This document shows, one piece after another, positions 26,725-36,161 of a stretch of 64,000 nt of DNA; the stretch's first letter is position 1; each line of letters opens with the position of its first letter. A program made the position numbers and the translations under genes. Where the stretch lies: the NCBI GenBank assembly GCA_001898385.1, contig MKTT01000085.1, positions 71,727-135,726 of the forward strand, written 5' to 3'. The notes under the pieces are model-generated. The model was not told where the DNA came from. It saw only the letters and a program-made list of their open reading frames with translations, and made no database searches. The DNA comes from Planctomycetales bacterium 71-10 (GTDB lineage: Bacteria; Planctomycetota; Planctomycetia; Isosphaerales; Isosphaeraceae).

Positions 26725-29124
26725 ATGAAGGCGACGGCGTGGCTCCGGTCGATCGCGACGCTGTGCATCCTCGGGGCGACGCATGCGGGCTCGCTCGCGG
26801 CGGCCCCCGACGCCGCGCCTCGGCTCTGGTACGACCGGCCGGCGAAGGAATGGCTCGAAGCCCTGCCGCTGGGCGACGGCGGCCTCGGGGCGATGGTGTA
26901 CGGCGGCCTGCCCGACGAGCGCATCCAGCTCAACGACGCGACGCTCTGGTCCGGCGGCCCGAAGGACGGCGACAACCCCGGTGCCCTGCGAACCCTCCCC
27001 GAGATCCGCCGGCTGATCGCCGAGGAGAAGTACGCCGAGGCCCACGAACTCGCGAAGACGATGATGGGCCCGTACACGCAGAACTACCTGCCGATGGGCG
27101 ACCTATCGCTGACGTTCCCCGGCGGCGAACCGCGCGACTACCGCCGCGCGCTCGACCTCGACTCGGCCGTCGCGACCACGACCTACTCCGTCGGCGACGT
27201 CGCCTACACGCGCGAGGCGTTCGTCTCGCACCCCGACCGCGTCCTGGTCGTCCGGCTGACCGTGAGCCGCCCGGGCGCCCTGACGTTCGACGCCAGGCTC
27301 GGGAGCAAGCTCCCGTTCGCGGTCGCGCCCGACGGCGACGCCCTGGTCCTCCGCGGCCGGGCCCCGGCGCACTCGGATCCCGTCTACTACGAGCGGCCGA
27401 ACCCCGTGGTCTACTCCGACGCCGAGGGGATGACGTTCCAGGTCCGCCTGAAGGTCGTCGCCGACGGCGCGACCTCGGTCGCCGGCGCGATCAAGGTCGA
27501 GGGCGCGACCACGGCCACGCTGATCCTCTCGGCCGCGACGAGCTTCAACGGCTTCGACAAATCGCCCGCGAAGCAGGGCGTCGACCCGGGGCCGATCGCC
27601 GCGGGACGGATCGCGAAGGCCGCGGCGAAATCCTACGACGATCTCTTGCGCGATCACGTCAACGACCATCGACGCCTCTTCCGCCGGGTCGTGGTCGACC
27701 TGGGCCCGGCCGCCGCGGGGGCGGCCGACGTGCCGACGGACGAGCGGGTGCGGCGCTTCGGCGCGGCGGATCCGGGGCTGGTCGCGCTCCACTTCCAGTA
27801 CGGCCGCTACCTGCTGATCTCGTCCGCCCGCCCGGGTGGCCAGGCGCCGAACCTCCAGGGGATCTGGAACGACGAGGTCCGCGCCCCGTGGAGCAGCAAC
27901 TACACGGTCAACATCAACGCCGAGATGAACCATTGGCCGGCCGAGACGACGGCCCTGCCCGAGTGCCACCGGCCGCTGTTCGCCATGATCCGCGAGCTGG
28001 CCGTCAACGGCGCGAAGACCGCGCGGACGAACTACGGCTGCGGCGGCTGGGTCTCGCACCACAACGTCGACCTGTGGCGGCAGTCGGCCCCCGTCGGCGA
28101 CTTCGGCCACGGCGACGCGAGCTGGGCTCTCTGGCCCATGTCCGGCCCCTGGCTCTGCCGGCACCTCTGGGACCGCTACGCCTTCGGCGGCGACCGGGAA
28201 TTCCTCCGCAAGGAGGCGTATCCCCTGATGAAAGGCGCGGCCGAGTTCTGCCTGGACTTCCTGACGGAAGACGCGGACGGGAGGCTCGTCACCTCGCCGT
28301 CGACGTCGCCGGAGAACGTCTTCATCGGCCCCGACGGCAAGCGCTCGGCCGTGAGCGCGGCGAGCACGATGGACCTGATGCTGATCCACGACCTGTTCAC
28401 GCACTGCATCGCCGCGACCAGGATCCTGGACGTCGACCCCGAGTTCCGCGGCCGGCTCGAAGCCGCGCTCGCGAAGCTGAAGCCGCTCCAAATCGGGCCC
28501 GACGGCCGGCTGCAAGAATGGTCGAAACCATTCGCCGAGACCGAGCCGTACCACCGCCACCTGTCGCACCTGTGGGGCCTGTACCCCGGCGATCAGATCA
28601 CCCCCGCGACGCCCGAGCTGTTCGAGGCCGCGCGGAAGTCGCTGGTTGCGCGGAGCGACGAGGGGACGGGGTGGTCGACCGGCTGGAAGGTCGCGCTCTG
28701 GGCCCGCCTGGGCGACGGCGACCACGCCTTCCGGCTGATCGGGCGGACGCTGCGGCTGGGCCCCGGCGGCGTGTACGCGAACCTGTTCGGCAGCCACCCG
28801 CCGTTCCAGATGGACGGCAACTTCGCCTTCCCGGCGGGCGTGGCGGAGATGCTGTTGCAGAGCCACGGATCCGACGGCGACGTCCACCTGCTCCCCGCCC
28901 TCCCCTCCGCCTGGCCGACCGGTTCGGTCGCCGGCCTGCGGGCCCGGGGCGGCTTCGAGGTGGATATCGCGTGGAAGGACGGCCGGCTGGCCTCGGCGCG
29001 GATCCGCTCGCACCTCGGCCGCCGGGCGACCGTGCGGTACGCCGGGAAGTCGGTCGCGATCCAGCCCAGGCCGGGCGAGGCCGTGGCGATCGACGCGGAG
29101 ATGCAGGCCGGGCCGGCCCTGTAG
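26725..29124 (+). CDS. Secreted GH95 alpha-L-fucosidase
   Basis: A 799-aa enzyme. The start at 26725 gives a typical signal peptide ([14 protein letters not shown]...SLAAAPDA). Family-defining strings run through the whole length: [19 protein letters not shown] and [13 protein letters not shown] in the N-terminal beta domain, [19 protein letters not shown] in the (alpha/alpha)6 barrel, then [32 protein letters not shown] and [17 protein letters not shown]. The length is normal for GH95 (750-850). It removes terminal alpha-1,2-linked fucose from glycans outside the cytoplasm. Together with the rhamnosidase at 59671 it points to growth on deoxy-sugar-rich polysaccharides such as algal or plant material. 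Confidence 0.95.
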   Translation: MKATAWLRSIATLCILGATHAGSLAAAPDAAPRLWYDRPAKEWLEALPLGDGGLGAMVYGGLPDERIQLNDATLWSGGPKDGDNPGALRTLPEIRRLIAEEKYAEAHELAKTMMGPYTQNYLPMGDLSLTFPGGEPRDYRRALDLDSAVATTTYSVGDVAYTREAFVSHPDRVLVVRLTVSRPGALTFDARLGSKLPFAVAPDGDALVLRGRAPAHSDPVYYERPNPVVYSDAEGMTFQVRLKVVADGATSVAGAIKVEGATTATLILSAATSFNGFDKSPAKQGVDPGPIAAGRIAKAAAKSYDDLLRDHVNDHRRLFRRVVVDLGPAAAGAADVPTDERVRRFGAADPGLVALHFQYGRYLLISSARPGGQAPNLQGIWNDEVRAPWSSNYTVNINAEMNHWPAETTALPECHRPLFAMIRELAVNGAKTARTNYGCGGWVSHHNVDLWRQSAPVGDFGHGDASWALWPMSGPWLCRHLWDRYAFGGDREFLRKEAYPLMKGAAEFCLDFLTEDADGRLVTSPSTSPENVFIGPDGKRSAVSAASTMDLMLIHDLFTHCIAATRILDVDPEFRGRLEAALAKLKPLQIGPDGRLQEWSKPFAETEPYHRHLSHLWGLYPGDQITPATPELFEAARKSLVARSDEGTGWSTGWKVALWARLGDGDHAFRLIGRTLRLGPGGVYANLFGSHPPFQMDGNFAFPAGVAEMLLQSHGSDGDVHLLPALPSAWPTGSVAGLRARGGFEVDIAWKDGRLASARIRSHLGRRATVRYAGKSVAIQPRPGEAVAIDAEMQAGPAL

Positions 29125-29131
29125 CCCCCCC

Positions 29132-29162
29132 CTACTCCGGCTCGCCTTCCAGGCGGGTCCAG
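29132..29162. repeat. 31-bp direct repeat, copy 1
   Basis: It is identical to 29379-29409, starting CTACTCCGGCTCGCC and ending GCGGGTCCAG. This copy lies 7 bp after the GH95 stop and is non-functional as coding sequence. Confidence 0.9.
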
Positions 29163-29323
29163 CCTCGTAGGCTGGGTCGAGACCCAGCCCGTGATACGCC
29201 CGGCCTTCTCCGGGCTGGGTCGAGACCCAGCCTACGGGGAGGGCCGGGCCGGGGATGCGACGGCGGTCGCCCCCTCATCCGGCCTTCGGCCACCTTCTCC
29301 CACGCGGGGAGAAGGATGCTTGT
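29163..29323. repeat. Inverted copy of the 24.1-kb repeat core and end
   Basis: The reverse complement of this stretch follows 24071-24232 closely: GCAAGCATCCTTCTCC, the CTTCTCCCC hairpin, GGCCGAAGGCCGGATGAGGG, GACCGCCGTCGCATCC, then GGCTGGGTCTCGACCCAGCC twice. It lies between the two 31-bp direct repeats. Confidence 0.8.
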
Positions 29324-29378
29324 CATGAGCTGGCTCGGGTGCATCGACACGATGCCATGAGGCATCCCTGGAGCCACT

Positions 29379-29409
29379 CTACTCCGGCTCGCCTTCCAGG
29401 CGGGTCCAG
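29379..29409. repeat. 31-bp direct repeat, copy 2 (3' end of the 99-aa gene)
   Basis: It is identical to 29132-29162 and encodes the last codons (WTRLEGEPE and stop) of the minus-strand gene at 29379-29678. The 216 bp between the copies is repeat-derived. Confidence 0.9.
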
Positions 29410-29678
29410 GGAGAGCCGAGGTCCGGACGGCGGGCGTGCCAGCCGACGGGGAGGTCGGCCAGGTCGAGGAGGGTGGGGTCGAGCTGGACGATCTCGCCGA
29501 GGAGGACGACGCGGCCGTCTTCCTCGAAGACATGCTCGCCGTCGAGGAACTGCCAGCCGTCGTCGTCGCGCGCGGCGAGGCGGACGGGGGCCTCGCCGTC
29601 GAGGATGCGGTCGAGGGTGATCGCCTCGGCGTCGGGGGGCTCTTCGAACGGCCAGGGGGAGGCGTCGGTCGGGTCCAT
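29379..29678 (-). CDS. Conserved hypothetical protein, 99 aa
   Basis: The ATG at 29678 opens MDPTDASPWPFEEPPDAEAI and the gene ends with WTRLEGEPE at a TAG. The protein is acidic and soluble, with no signal. The middle part, DDDGWQFLDGEHVFEEDGRV and VLLGEIVQLDPTLLDLADLP, is conserved in small planctomycete and other bacterial proteins of unknown function whose C-terminus reads PxGWxAxR. The frame is open far upstream (to 31409) but only as a shadow of the peptidase gene. Its last 31 bp are duplicated at 29132-29162, beyond its stop codon. No function can be proposed. Confidence 0.8.
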   Translation of the reverse strand: MDPTDASPWPFEEPPDAEAITLDRILDGEAPVRLAARDDDGWQFLDGEHVFEEDGRVVLLGEIVQLDPTLLDLADLPVGWHARRPDLGSPWTRLEGEPE

Positions 29679-29811
29679 GGGCGGGCTCCTTCGGTCGGGC
29701 GCGTCGCGGACTTGAGGGGATTTCGACTTGTCGGATCTCGACGGGGCGATATCCTCCTGGCGTCGGCGGGCCGGGAGAGGTCCGCGAAGATTCTCGCATG
29801 GAGGATGCCGG

Positions 29812-30045
29812 ATGAAGACCCCATTCCGCGCCGCCGCGCTGCTGATCGCGATCGGGTTGGCCTCGGGATGCAGCGGGCCGAGGCGCTTCGAGCGCCAGGC
29901 CGGTTCCGTCCGGCTGCCGTCCGCCCCCGTCCTGGAGCCGAGCCCGGCCGCCGACCCCGACAAGGTCGGGACGGTCGGCACGCCGCAGCCGGCGGCCCCG
30001 AACGGCGTCTCCGCCGCGCCGAGCATCTCGCCGTTCGGCGAATGA
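29812..30045 (+). CDS. Small lipoprotein, 77 aa
   Basis: The start at 29812 (GGAGG nearby upstream) gives MKTPFRAAALLIAIGLASGC, a clean lipoprotein signal with lipobox LASGC. The mature part is short, proline- and alanine-rich and likely disordered (PSAPVLEPSPAADPDKVG, ending SISPFGE). It is convergent with the M1 peptidase gene, whose end lies 22 bp away. No family is recognised. The lipobox is the only strong functional clue. Confidence 0.7.
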   Translation: MKTPFRAAALLIAIGLASGCSGPRRFERQAGSVRLPSAPVLEPSPAADPDKVGTVGTPQPAAPNGVSAAPSISPFGE

Positions 30046-30067
30046 CGGCGGGCGGGCCGGATCTCGG

Positions 30068-32698
30068 TCAGTGCGGGGCGGCCTCGTCGACCCGGTCGCG
30101 GATCTCGCGGATCTGCTTCTCCATCTCGTCGAGCCTCCTCCGGAGTTCGTCCCAGGGGGCCGGCGCGTCCTCCTTCGCGGGGGCGTCGGCCGCCGGCTTC
30201 TCGGGCGACGGCGCGGGCTCCTTCAGGGCCTTGATCGCCCGTTCGAGGGTCGCGCGGGCGCGGGCGTTGAAGCCGAAGTCCTCGACCTTGAGGCGGGCCT
30301 CCAGGGTCGGCAGGGCCTTCTTGATGCGGTGGCGGCGGATCAGGTCCCAGGCCCGCGCGCGGACCACGCGGTCGGGATCCTCGGCCAGCGGGACGATGAG
30401 GTCCTGGAGCGACGCGTCGTCCTTCGCCAGGTCTTCCAGCGCCTGGAGCGCGGCGTAGCGCAGGCGCGGCGGCCGGCCGTGCGCGACGTAGGCGGCGGCC
30501 AGCTCGCGGGAGCGGGCGTCTCGGCGGTCGAGCACCAGGTCCAGGGCCGTCGCGGCGATGGCGAACCGGCCGGCGGGGAGGCCCAGCGCGGCCTCGACGA
30601 TCGTCTCGGCGTCGTCGACCTTCCAGGCGACGAGCCCGCGCAGGGCGGCCCGACGCGCGCCGTAGGGCGCCTCGGGGTCGTCCCAGACTTTGCGCAGCAG
30701 GGCCTCGGCGGCGGGGTCGCGGTCGAGCGCGGCCAGGCCGCGGACGGCCGCCACGCGGACGCGGGGCTCGGGGGCCTCGGCGGCGGCGAGGAGCGCCGGG
30801 CGGGACGCGGCGTCGCCCCGGTCGATCGCCTCCACCATCTTCACGGCGGCCGTCGGCGACGTCTCGCGCCTCCAGGCCGCGGCGAGGGCCTCGCGGACCT
30901 CGGGGCGGTCCTTCGCCTCGTCGGCGAGCGACTCCGCGGCGTCGATGCGGACCAGCACGGTCGGGCCGTGCTCCAGCAGGAAGAGTCGCTCGGCGACGGG
31001 CCGCTCGAACGCCATCTCCTTCGGGATCCAGCCCTCGGGGTCCAGGAGGACGGCCTTCGGCTCGGGCCCCGCGGGGAGGACGAACTCCTGGGACGCGCCG
31101 TCGACCACGATCGCGACCCGCCGCGACTTCCCGGGGGACTCGACGATCTCCGCGACCGTGGGGAGGCGGAACAGCGGCGTCTGGTCGTCCAGCTTCTGCA
31201 CCTGCTCGACCTTCAGGCGGACGGTCCGGTCCTCGGGCTCGTACCGCCACGACGCCCTCAGCTCGGGATGGCCGGCCTTGTACACCCACTGGTCGAAGAA
31301 CCAGCCGAGGTCCTTGCCCGTGGCGGCCTCGAACGACCTGCGGAGGTCGTCGCTCTCGACGTTGCGGAACTTGCTCGTCGCGACGTACCGCCGGATCCCC
31401 TTCCACCACGCCTCGTCCCCGAGCACGCCCCGGAGCGCGTGCAGGACGCAGGCGCCCTTGGCGTAGGCCATGCCGTCGAAGAGCTGCGTGGCGCTCTCGT
31501 AACGCGTCTCGACCATCGGCCGGCGGTAGCCGCGGTCGGCGGCCAGGTAGTTATCCAGCTCGGAGCGCATCAGGAGGCGGAACTCGTCCTCGCCCCGCTC
31601 GCGTTCGAAGAAGAGGGGGTCGAAGTACGAGGCGAAGCCCTCGTTGAGCCAGAGGTGCGACCAGTCCTTGCAGGTCATCAGGTCGCCGAACCACTGGTGG
31701 GCCAGCTCGTGGGCGACCAGGCTCTCCTGGCCCCCTTCCTGGACCTCCAGGCGGTCGAGCAGGCTGGTGTCGGGCATGGAGGTGGCGGTGGTGTTCTCCA
31801 TGCCGCCGTTGAACTCGGGGAGGCAGACCTGGGCGTACTTCGGGTACGGGTACGGTTGGCCGGTGACCTCGCTGAAGAAGGCGATCATCTTCGGCGTCAG
31901 GCCCATGAACCGCCGGGCGGTCGCCTCGTCCACGTCCTTCAGGACGTAATACTCGACCGGCACGCCGGCGACCTCGTCGCGGAAGACGTTGAACTCCGAG
32001 GCCGCCACGGTGATGAGGTAGCTGGCGTGCGGCTGCTCCATCTTCCAGTGGAACGTGCGGGCGCCGTCGGGGGCCTCCTTGGTCTCGACGAGCGAGCCGT
32101 TGGAGAGGACGGAGTAAGGCTTCGCGACGGTGACGATCATCTCGGTGGTGGCCGGGTCGTTGGGCTCGTCGTAGCAGGGGAGCCAGTAGCGGTTCTCCGC
32201 GACCTGGCCCTGGGTCCACGCGGCCTTGGGGCGGTCGGGGTGGGCGGCGTCGGGCGGGATGAAGTGCAGGCCGTTGTCGGGCGAGCCCGAGTACGCCACG
32301 GTCACGTCGAACGGCTCGCCCGCGGGCTTCGGCGGATCCAGCGTGATCGCCAGCGTCTCCCCCTCGTGCTTGAACGGCAGGTCCGCGCCGCCCGCCCCCA
32401 GGCTCACGCGCGACACCTTCAGGCCCGGCCCGCAGTCCAGGTCCATCCGGGCCAGCGGCGCGTGCAGCGGCGCGACGGTGTGGGTCACGGCGCCGGCGAG
32501 GGAATCCTTCTCCATGTCGAGCGTCAGCTCGGCCTTGACGTGGCGGACGTCGTAGGAGCGGATCCGCTCGGTGCGGCGGGGCGCGCCGGGCTCGGCGAAG
32601 GGCTTGCGGGCCTCGCCGAGGGGGGCCTGCGCCCGGGCCGTCGCCGCGCATGAGGCCAGGGCGACCACGAACAGGAGTCGACGCGGAGGAATCAGCAT
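30068..32698 (-). CDS. M1 family aminopeptidase with C-terminal HEAT repeats
   Basis: An 876-aa exported zinc peptidase with a signal at residues 1-23. The zinc site VAHELAHQWFGD lies near residue 328, followed by the second-sphere glutamate in WLNEGFASYFD. The substrate-recognition strand reads GGMENTTATSM, the M1 GxMEN motif. After the gluzincin core (to about residue 540) comes a 250-residue HEAT-like helical array, then a proline-rich stretch and a final predicted coiled coil (LRRRLDEMEKQIREIRDRV). It should trim N-terminal residues from peptides outside the cytoplasm. It lies 36 bp after a membrane protein gene and is probably cotranscribed with it. Confidence 0.93.
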   Translation of the reverse strand: MLIPPRRLLFVVALASCAATARAQAPLGEARKPFAEPGAPRRTERIRSYDVRHVKAELTLDMEKDSLAGAVTHTVAPLHAPLARMDLDCGPGLKVSRVSLGAGGADLPFKHEGETLAITLDPPKPAGEPFDVTVAYSGSPDNGLHFIPPDAAHPDRPKAAWTQGQVAENRYWLPCYDEPNDPATTEMIVTVAKPYSVLSNGSLVETKEAPDGARTFHWKMEQPHASYLITVAASEFNVFRDEVAGVPVEYYVLKDVDEATARRFMGLTPKMIAFFSEVTGQPYPYPKYAQVCLPEFNGGMENTTATSMPDTSLLDRLEVQEGGQESLVAHELAHQWFGDLMTCKDWSHLWLNEGFASYFDPLFFERERGEDEFRLLMRSELDNYLAADRGYRRPMVETRYESATQLFDGMAYAKGACVLHALRGVLGDEAWWKGIRRYVATSKFRNVESDDLRRSFEAATGKDLGWFFDQWVYKAGHPELRASWRYEPEDRTVRLKVEQVQKLDDQTPLFRLPTVAEIVESPGKSRRVAIVVDGASQEFVLPAGPEPKAVLLDPEGWIPKEMAFERPVAERLFLLEHGPTVLVRIDAAESLADEAKDRPEVREALAAAWRRETSPTAAVKMVEAIDRGDAASRPALLAAAEAPEPRVRVAAVRGLAALDRDPAAEALLRKVWDDPEAPYGARRAALRGLVAWKVDDAETIVEAALGLPAGRFAIAATALDLVLDRRDARSRELAAAYVAHGRPPRLRYAALQALEDLAKDDASLQDLIVPLAEDPDRVVRARAWDLIRRHRIKKALPTLEARLKVEDFGFNARARATLERAIKALKEPAPSPEKPAADAPAKEDAPAPWDELRRRLDEMEKQIREIRDRVDEAAPH

Positions 32699-32734
32699 GA
32701 GGAGATCCGAATGGGTGTCGCGGTATGGGCCGTC

Positions 32735-33412
32735 TCAGCTCGAATAGGAGACCGGGGCGACGTCCCGCCAGAGGAGCCAGAGGATCCAGCCCAGGCCCAG
32801 CAGGAAGCCGAGGAGGTCGAACCAGGGCGCCGGTCGGCGTCCCTTCCCCGACAGGGCGAGGATCGTCCAGGCGGCGACGATCGCCGCGACGATGCCCTCC
32901 GCCCCCTCGGACACGACTCGCCAGGCGATCGGGCTGAAATAGGAGTCGGGATAGGGGAGGATGATCTCCCGCGCGGATTCCAGGAACGTGCGAGGATTCG
33001 CCGTGAGCCGGATCCGCTGCGCCGCGGCCGTCGCCACGGCCCGGAAGGCCAGCAGGGCCATCGCGGCCGTCGCGGCGAAGACCGCCGACCCGCCGTAGGA
33101 GCGGGCGGCCCGGCGCAGGCCGGGGCGGTCGTCCCACAGAGCGATCGCCGCGAAGATCGGCGTCCAGAAGGCCAGGCCGCAGACGACGAGGTAGTTCGAT
33201 CGATCCTGCGAGCCCCAGGCCGTCAGCGGGTTCTTGAGGAGGCCCAGGATGGTCGGCGGCAGGGCGATCGACATGGCGACCGCCGCCGTGAATGCCATCA
33301 AGTGGATCAGCCGACACGGCTGACGGCGACGACTGCGGGCCCTCCGTACCGTTCGCCCGCCACGCCCGAGGTCGGCGGACGTGGCGCTGGATGCTGGCGG
33401 CTCGGGCGGCAT
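32735..33412 (-). CDS. Multi-pass membrane protein of unknown function
   Basis: A 225-aa protein read from the ATG at 33412 (MPPEPPASSATSA...). After an arginine-rich cytoplasmic start, about five hydrophobic helices follow: around LMAFTAAVAMSIALPPTI, YLVVCGLAFWTPIFAAIAL, AVFAATAAMALLAFRAV, GIVAAIVAAWTILAL and LLGFLLGLGWILWLLW. No conserved motif is seen. It is upstream of the M1 peptidase in the same direction. An earlier in-frame ATG at 33496 is less likely because the added residues look like non-coding translation. Confidence 0.65.
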   Translation of the reverse strand: MPPEPPASSATSADLGRGGRTVRRARSRRRQPCRLIHLMAFTAAVAMSIALPPTILGLLKNPLTAWGSQDRSNYLVVCGLAFWTPIFAAIALWDDRPGLRRAARSYGGSAVFAATAAMALLAFRAVATAAAQRIRLTANPRTFLESAREIILPYPDSYFSPIAWRVVSEGAEGIVAAIVAAWTILALSGKGRRPAPWFDLLGFLLGLGWILWLLWRDVAPVSYSS

Positions 33413-33574
33413 GGGCGGGACTCCGATCGTCGCGACGGGGCCGCGCGGGCGCCGCTGAGAGGGGAGGTGGCGGACGCCTCGACGCCCCAGTCGCATTGAT
33501 GCCGGGACGTCCCTGTTTTACTCTCGATGGATCGGGCCGGTCAATCGACCGCCCAAGGACCCGTCGGGGATCAC

Positions 33575-35596
33575 ATGAACGCATTCGGACTCGTCCGCGT
33601 CGCTTCCGCGACGATCCGGACCTCGGTGGGCGACCCAGCGGCCAACGCGCGGGAGATCGCGGGCGTCCTGGGCCGCACGACGGCCTGCGACGTCGTCCTC
33701 TTCCCGGAGCTTTGCCTCACCGGCTACACCTGCGCCGACCTCTTCTACCAGCCGACGCTCCTCCGCGCCGCGCTCGACGCGCTGGCGGCTGTGGTCGAGG
33801 CCAACGCGAGGAAGCCGCGGGTGGTGGTCATCGGCCTGCCGCTGGGCGTCGGCCCCCACCTCTACAACTGCGCCGCGGTGATCGACGGCAGCGGCCTGCG
33901 CGGGCTGGTCCCCAAGCAGCACCTGCCGAACTACAAGGAGTTCTACGAGCGCCGCTGGTTCCGCCCCGCGCGGGGCGAGGAGCCGGCGGAGGTGGAAGTC
34001 CTGGGCCGCGCGGTCCCGTTCGGCGTCGACCTGCTGTTCCAGGCCGAGGGCGCCGGCCAGGCCGGCCGCGACGTGACGATCGGCGTGGAGATCTGCGAGG
34101 ACCTCTGGCTCCCCATCCCGCCGAGCGCGTCGCAGGCGCTGGCCGGGGCCACGATCCTCCTGAACCCCTCGGCCAGCAACGAGACGATCGGCAAGAGCGG
34201 ATACCGGACCGACCTGGTGACGGGGCAGTCGGCGCGCTGCATCGCGGCCTATGCGTACTCGGGCGCGGGGGCGACGGAGTCGACGACGGACCTGGTCTTC
34301 GGCGGCCACTGCCTGATCGCCGAGAACGGCCGGCTCCTGGCCGAGTCGCGCCGCGTGGGCGACGGCAAGCCCGTCGAGCGCGGGTCGTACTGGATCGAGC
34401 AGGACGTGGACGTCGCCCGCTTGACGTTCCTCCGGCGCTCGGAGGCGACGTTCGAGCACCCGGTCGGCCCCGTGCGGCCGTACCGGCGGATCCCGGTGGT
34501 CCTGGCCTCGACCGAGCCGACGGACCTCAAGCGGTTCGTCCCCGCGACCCCGTTCGTCCCCGTCGACGGGCCGGAGCTGAACCGCCGCTGCGCCGAGATC
34601 TTCGAGATCCAGGTCGCCGGCCTGGCCAAGCGGGTCGAGCGGCTGCCGGCCGGGACGACGCTCCACCTGGGCGTCTCCGGCGGGCTGGACTCCACGCTCG
34701 CGCTGCTGGTCGCGGTGAAGACGCTGGACCTGCTGGGCCTGGACCGGAAGCTCCTGCGAGGGCTGACGATGCCCGGCTTCGGCACCACCGGCCGGACCCG
34801 CGCCAACGCGATCGCCCTGATGGAGCACCTGGGCGTCTCGTCCGAGACCATCGACATCTCGGAGCTGGCCCTCCAGACCTTCCGCGAGCTGGGCCACGCG
34901 CCGTTCGGGATCGACGCGCGGGGGATGGACGTCGCCGCCTTCCGCGAGGCCCTGCATGAACTCCCGGAGGAGAATCGCAAGGACCTGACGTTCGAGAACG
35001 TCCAGGCGCGGCTGCGGACGTTCCTGCTGATGTCGCGCGGGTTCGTCGTCGGCACGGGCGACCTGTCGGAGATGGCGCTCGGGTGGTCGACGTACAACGC
35101 CGATCACATGAGCATGTACAACCCGAATTGCTCGATCCCCAAGACGCTCGTCCGCTTCCTGGTGATGTACGCCGCGCAGCACGAGTTCCCGGCCGGGCCG
35201 ACGCGCGACACCCTGACGTCGATCGCCGAGACGACCATCTCGCCCGAGCTGCTGCCGGCCTCGCGCCGGGGCGAGATCCTCCAGGCGACGGAGGACGTGC
35301 TGGGCCCCTACGAGTTGCACGACTTCTTCCTGTACCACGCGATCCGGCTGGGCTGCCCGCCCGAGAAGATCCTCTTCCTCGCCCGGTTCGCCGAGTTCTC
35401 GAAGCCCTACCCACCGGAGCTTGTCCGGAAGACGCTGCGGACGTTCCTGTCGCGGTTCTTCGCCCAGCAGTACAAGCGCTCGTGCGTCCCCGACGGCCCC
35501 AAGGTCGGCACCGTCAGCCTCTCCCCCCGCGGCGACTGGCGCATGCCCAGCGACGCCGAAGCCGCCGCCTGGCTCCGCGCCGTCGACGAGGAGTGA
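33575..35596 (+). CDS. nadE: Glutamine-dependent NAD(+) synthetase
   Basis: A 673-aa two-domain enzyme, the length of the long bacterial form (the Mycobacterium enzyme has about 680 residues). The N-terminal nitrilase-like glutaminase has its catalytic glutamate in FPELCLTGYTC (E45), a lysine in PKQHLPNYKEFYE and the cysteine in GVEICEDLW (C174). The C-terminal synthetase has the PP-loop LGVSGGLDST near residue 366, and GTGDLSEMALGW further on. It converts deamido-NAD to NAD with ammonia channelled from glutamine, the last step of NAD synthesis. It is a single gene divergent from the membrane protein; its 3' end meets a strong palindrome at 35611. Confidence 0.96.
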   Translation: MNAFGLVRVASATIRTSVGDPAANAREIAGVLGRTTACDVVLFPELCLTGYTCADLFYQPTLLRAALDALAAVVEANARKPRVVVIGLPLGVGPHLYNCAAVIDGSGLRGLVPKQHLPNYKEFYERRWFRPARGEEPAEVEVLGRAVPFGVDLLFQAEGAGQAGRDVTIGVEICEDLWLPIPPSASQALAGATILLNPSASNETIGKSGYRTDLVTGQSARCIAAYAYSGAGATESTTDLVFGGHCLIAENGRLLAESRRVGDGKPVERGSYWIEQDVDVARLTFLRRSEATFEHPVGPVRPYRRIPVVLASTEPTDLKRFVPATPFVPVDGPELNRRCAEIFEIQVAGLAKRVERLPAGTTLHLGVSGGLDSTLALLVAVKTLDLLGLDRKLLRGLTMPGFGTTGRTRANAIALMEHLGVSSETIDISELALQTFRELGHAPFGIDARGMDVAAFREALHELPEENRKDLTFENVQARLRTFLLMSRGFVVGTGDLSEMALGWSTYNADHMSMYNPNCSIPKTLVRFLVMYAAQHEFPAGPTRDTLTSIAETTISPELLPASRRGEILQATEDVLGPYELHDFFLYHAIRLGCPPEKILFLARFAEFSKPYPPELVRKTLRTFLSRFFAQQYKRSCVPDGPKVGTVSLSPRGDWRMPSDAEAAAWLRAVDEE

Positions 35597-35610
35597 ACCG
35601 GACCGCTCGC

Positions 35611-35657
35611 CGCACTCGACGTCCCCTCTCCCGCCGGGAGAGGGGACGTCGAGTGCG
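35611..35657. terminator. 47-bp near-perfect palindrome between convergent genes
   Basis: Arms of 23 bp (35611-35633 and 35635-35657) are perfect reverse complements around a single central base. They start CGCACTCGACGTCCCC and close with GGGGACGTCGAGTGCG. It lies 15 bp after nadE and 39 bp before the end of the convergent NTF2-like gene. The inner CCCTCTCCCG/CGGGAGAGGG part belongs to the dispersed hairpin family. It may act as a bidirectional terminator; there is no T-tract. Confidence 0.7.
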
Positions 35658-35695
35658 CCGGCTTCGCGGACGATCCATAGCGGGTAGCCGTCGCG

Positions 35696-36145
35696 CTACT
35701 TCGCCGCCGGGGCCGGGAGCATGTTGCGGATGCCGGCGATCTTCCAGCCCTCGGGCGTGCGGGCGAGGACGATCGCGGTCCACATGGCCCGGACGTCGGC
35801 GCCGGCGCCGGCCTGGGTGTAGCGGCCGTCGGCGAGGGCGACGTCGGGGCCGAGGAGGCGGACGGACTCGACGTCGATGGTCCGCTTCGCCGGGTTCTTG
35901 CGCGAGGATTCGAGCATACCCTGGATCAGCGATTCGCGGCCTCGTCGCCAGGTCCCGTCGGAGACGAGCTGGTCGGCGTCGGGCGTGAGGAGGACCTCCA
36001 CCGCCTTCGCGTCGCGGGCCTCGCGGGCCTCGACGTACCGGCGGACGACCTCGCGGACGGCCGCGTCGTCCTCCTTCGTCGGCGGCTGGGCGGAGGCCGG
36101 GGCGCAGGCGAGGATCAGCAGGCAAGCGAGGGCGGGCCGGGTCAT
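35696..36145 (-). CDS. SnoaL/NTF2-like exported protein
   Basis: A 149-aa protein with a signal peptide ending APASAQ. The rest follows the DUF4440/SgcJ type of the NTF2-like fold: [38 protein letters not shown] and the C-terminal strands [20 protein letters not shown]. The cone-shaped fold binds small hydrophobic ligands or acts as an enzyme in a few members. The ligand is unknown. It follows the SGNH hydrolase only by position (that gene ends 16 bp downstream of this start on the same strand), so cotranscription is likely. Confidence 0.82.
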   Translation of the reverse strand: MTRPALACLLILACAPASAQPPTKEDDAAVREVVRRYVEAREARDAKAVEVLLTPDADQLVSDGTWRRGRESLIQGMLESSRKNPAKRTIDVESVRLLGPDVALADGRYTQAGAGADVRAMWTAIVLARTPEGWKIAGIRNMLPAPAAK

Positions 36146-36161
36146 CGGGGGCCTCCGGGGT

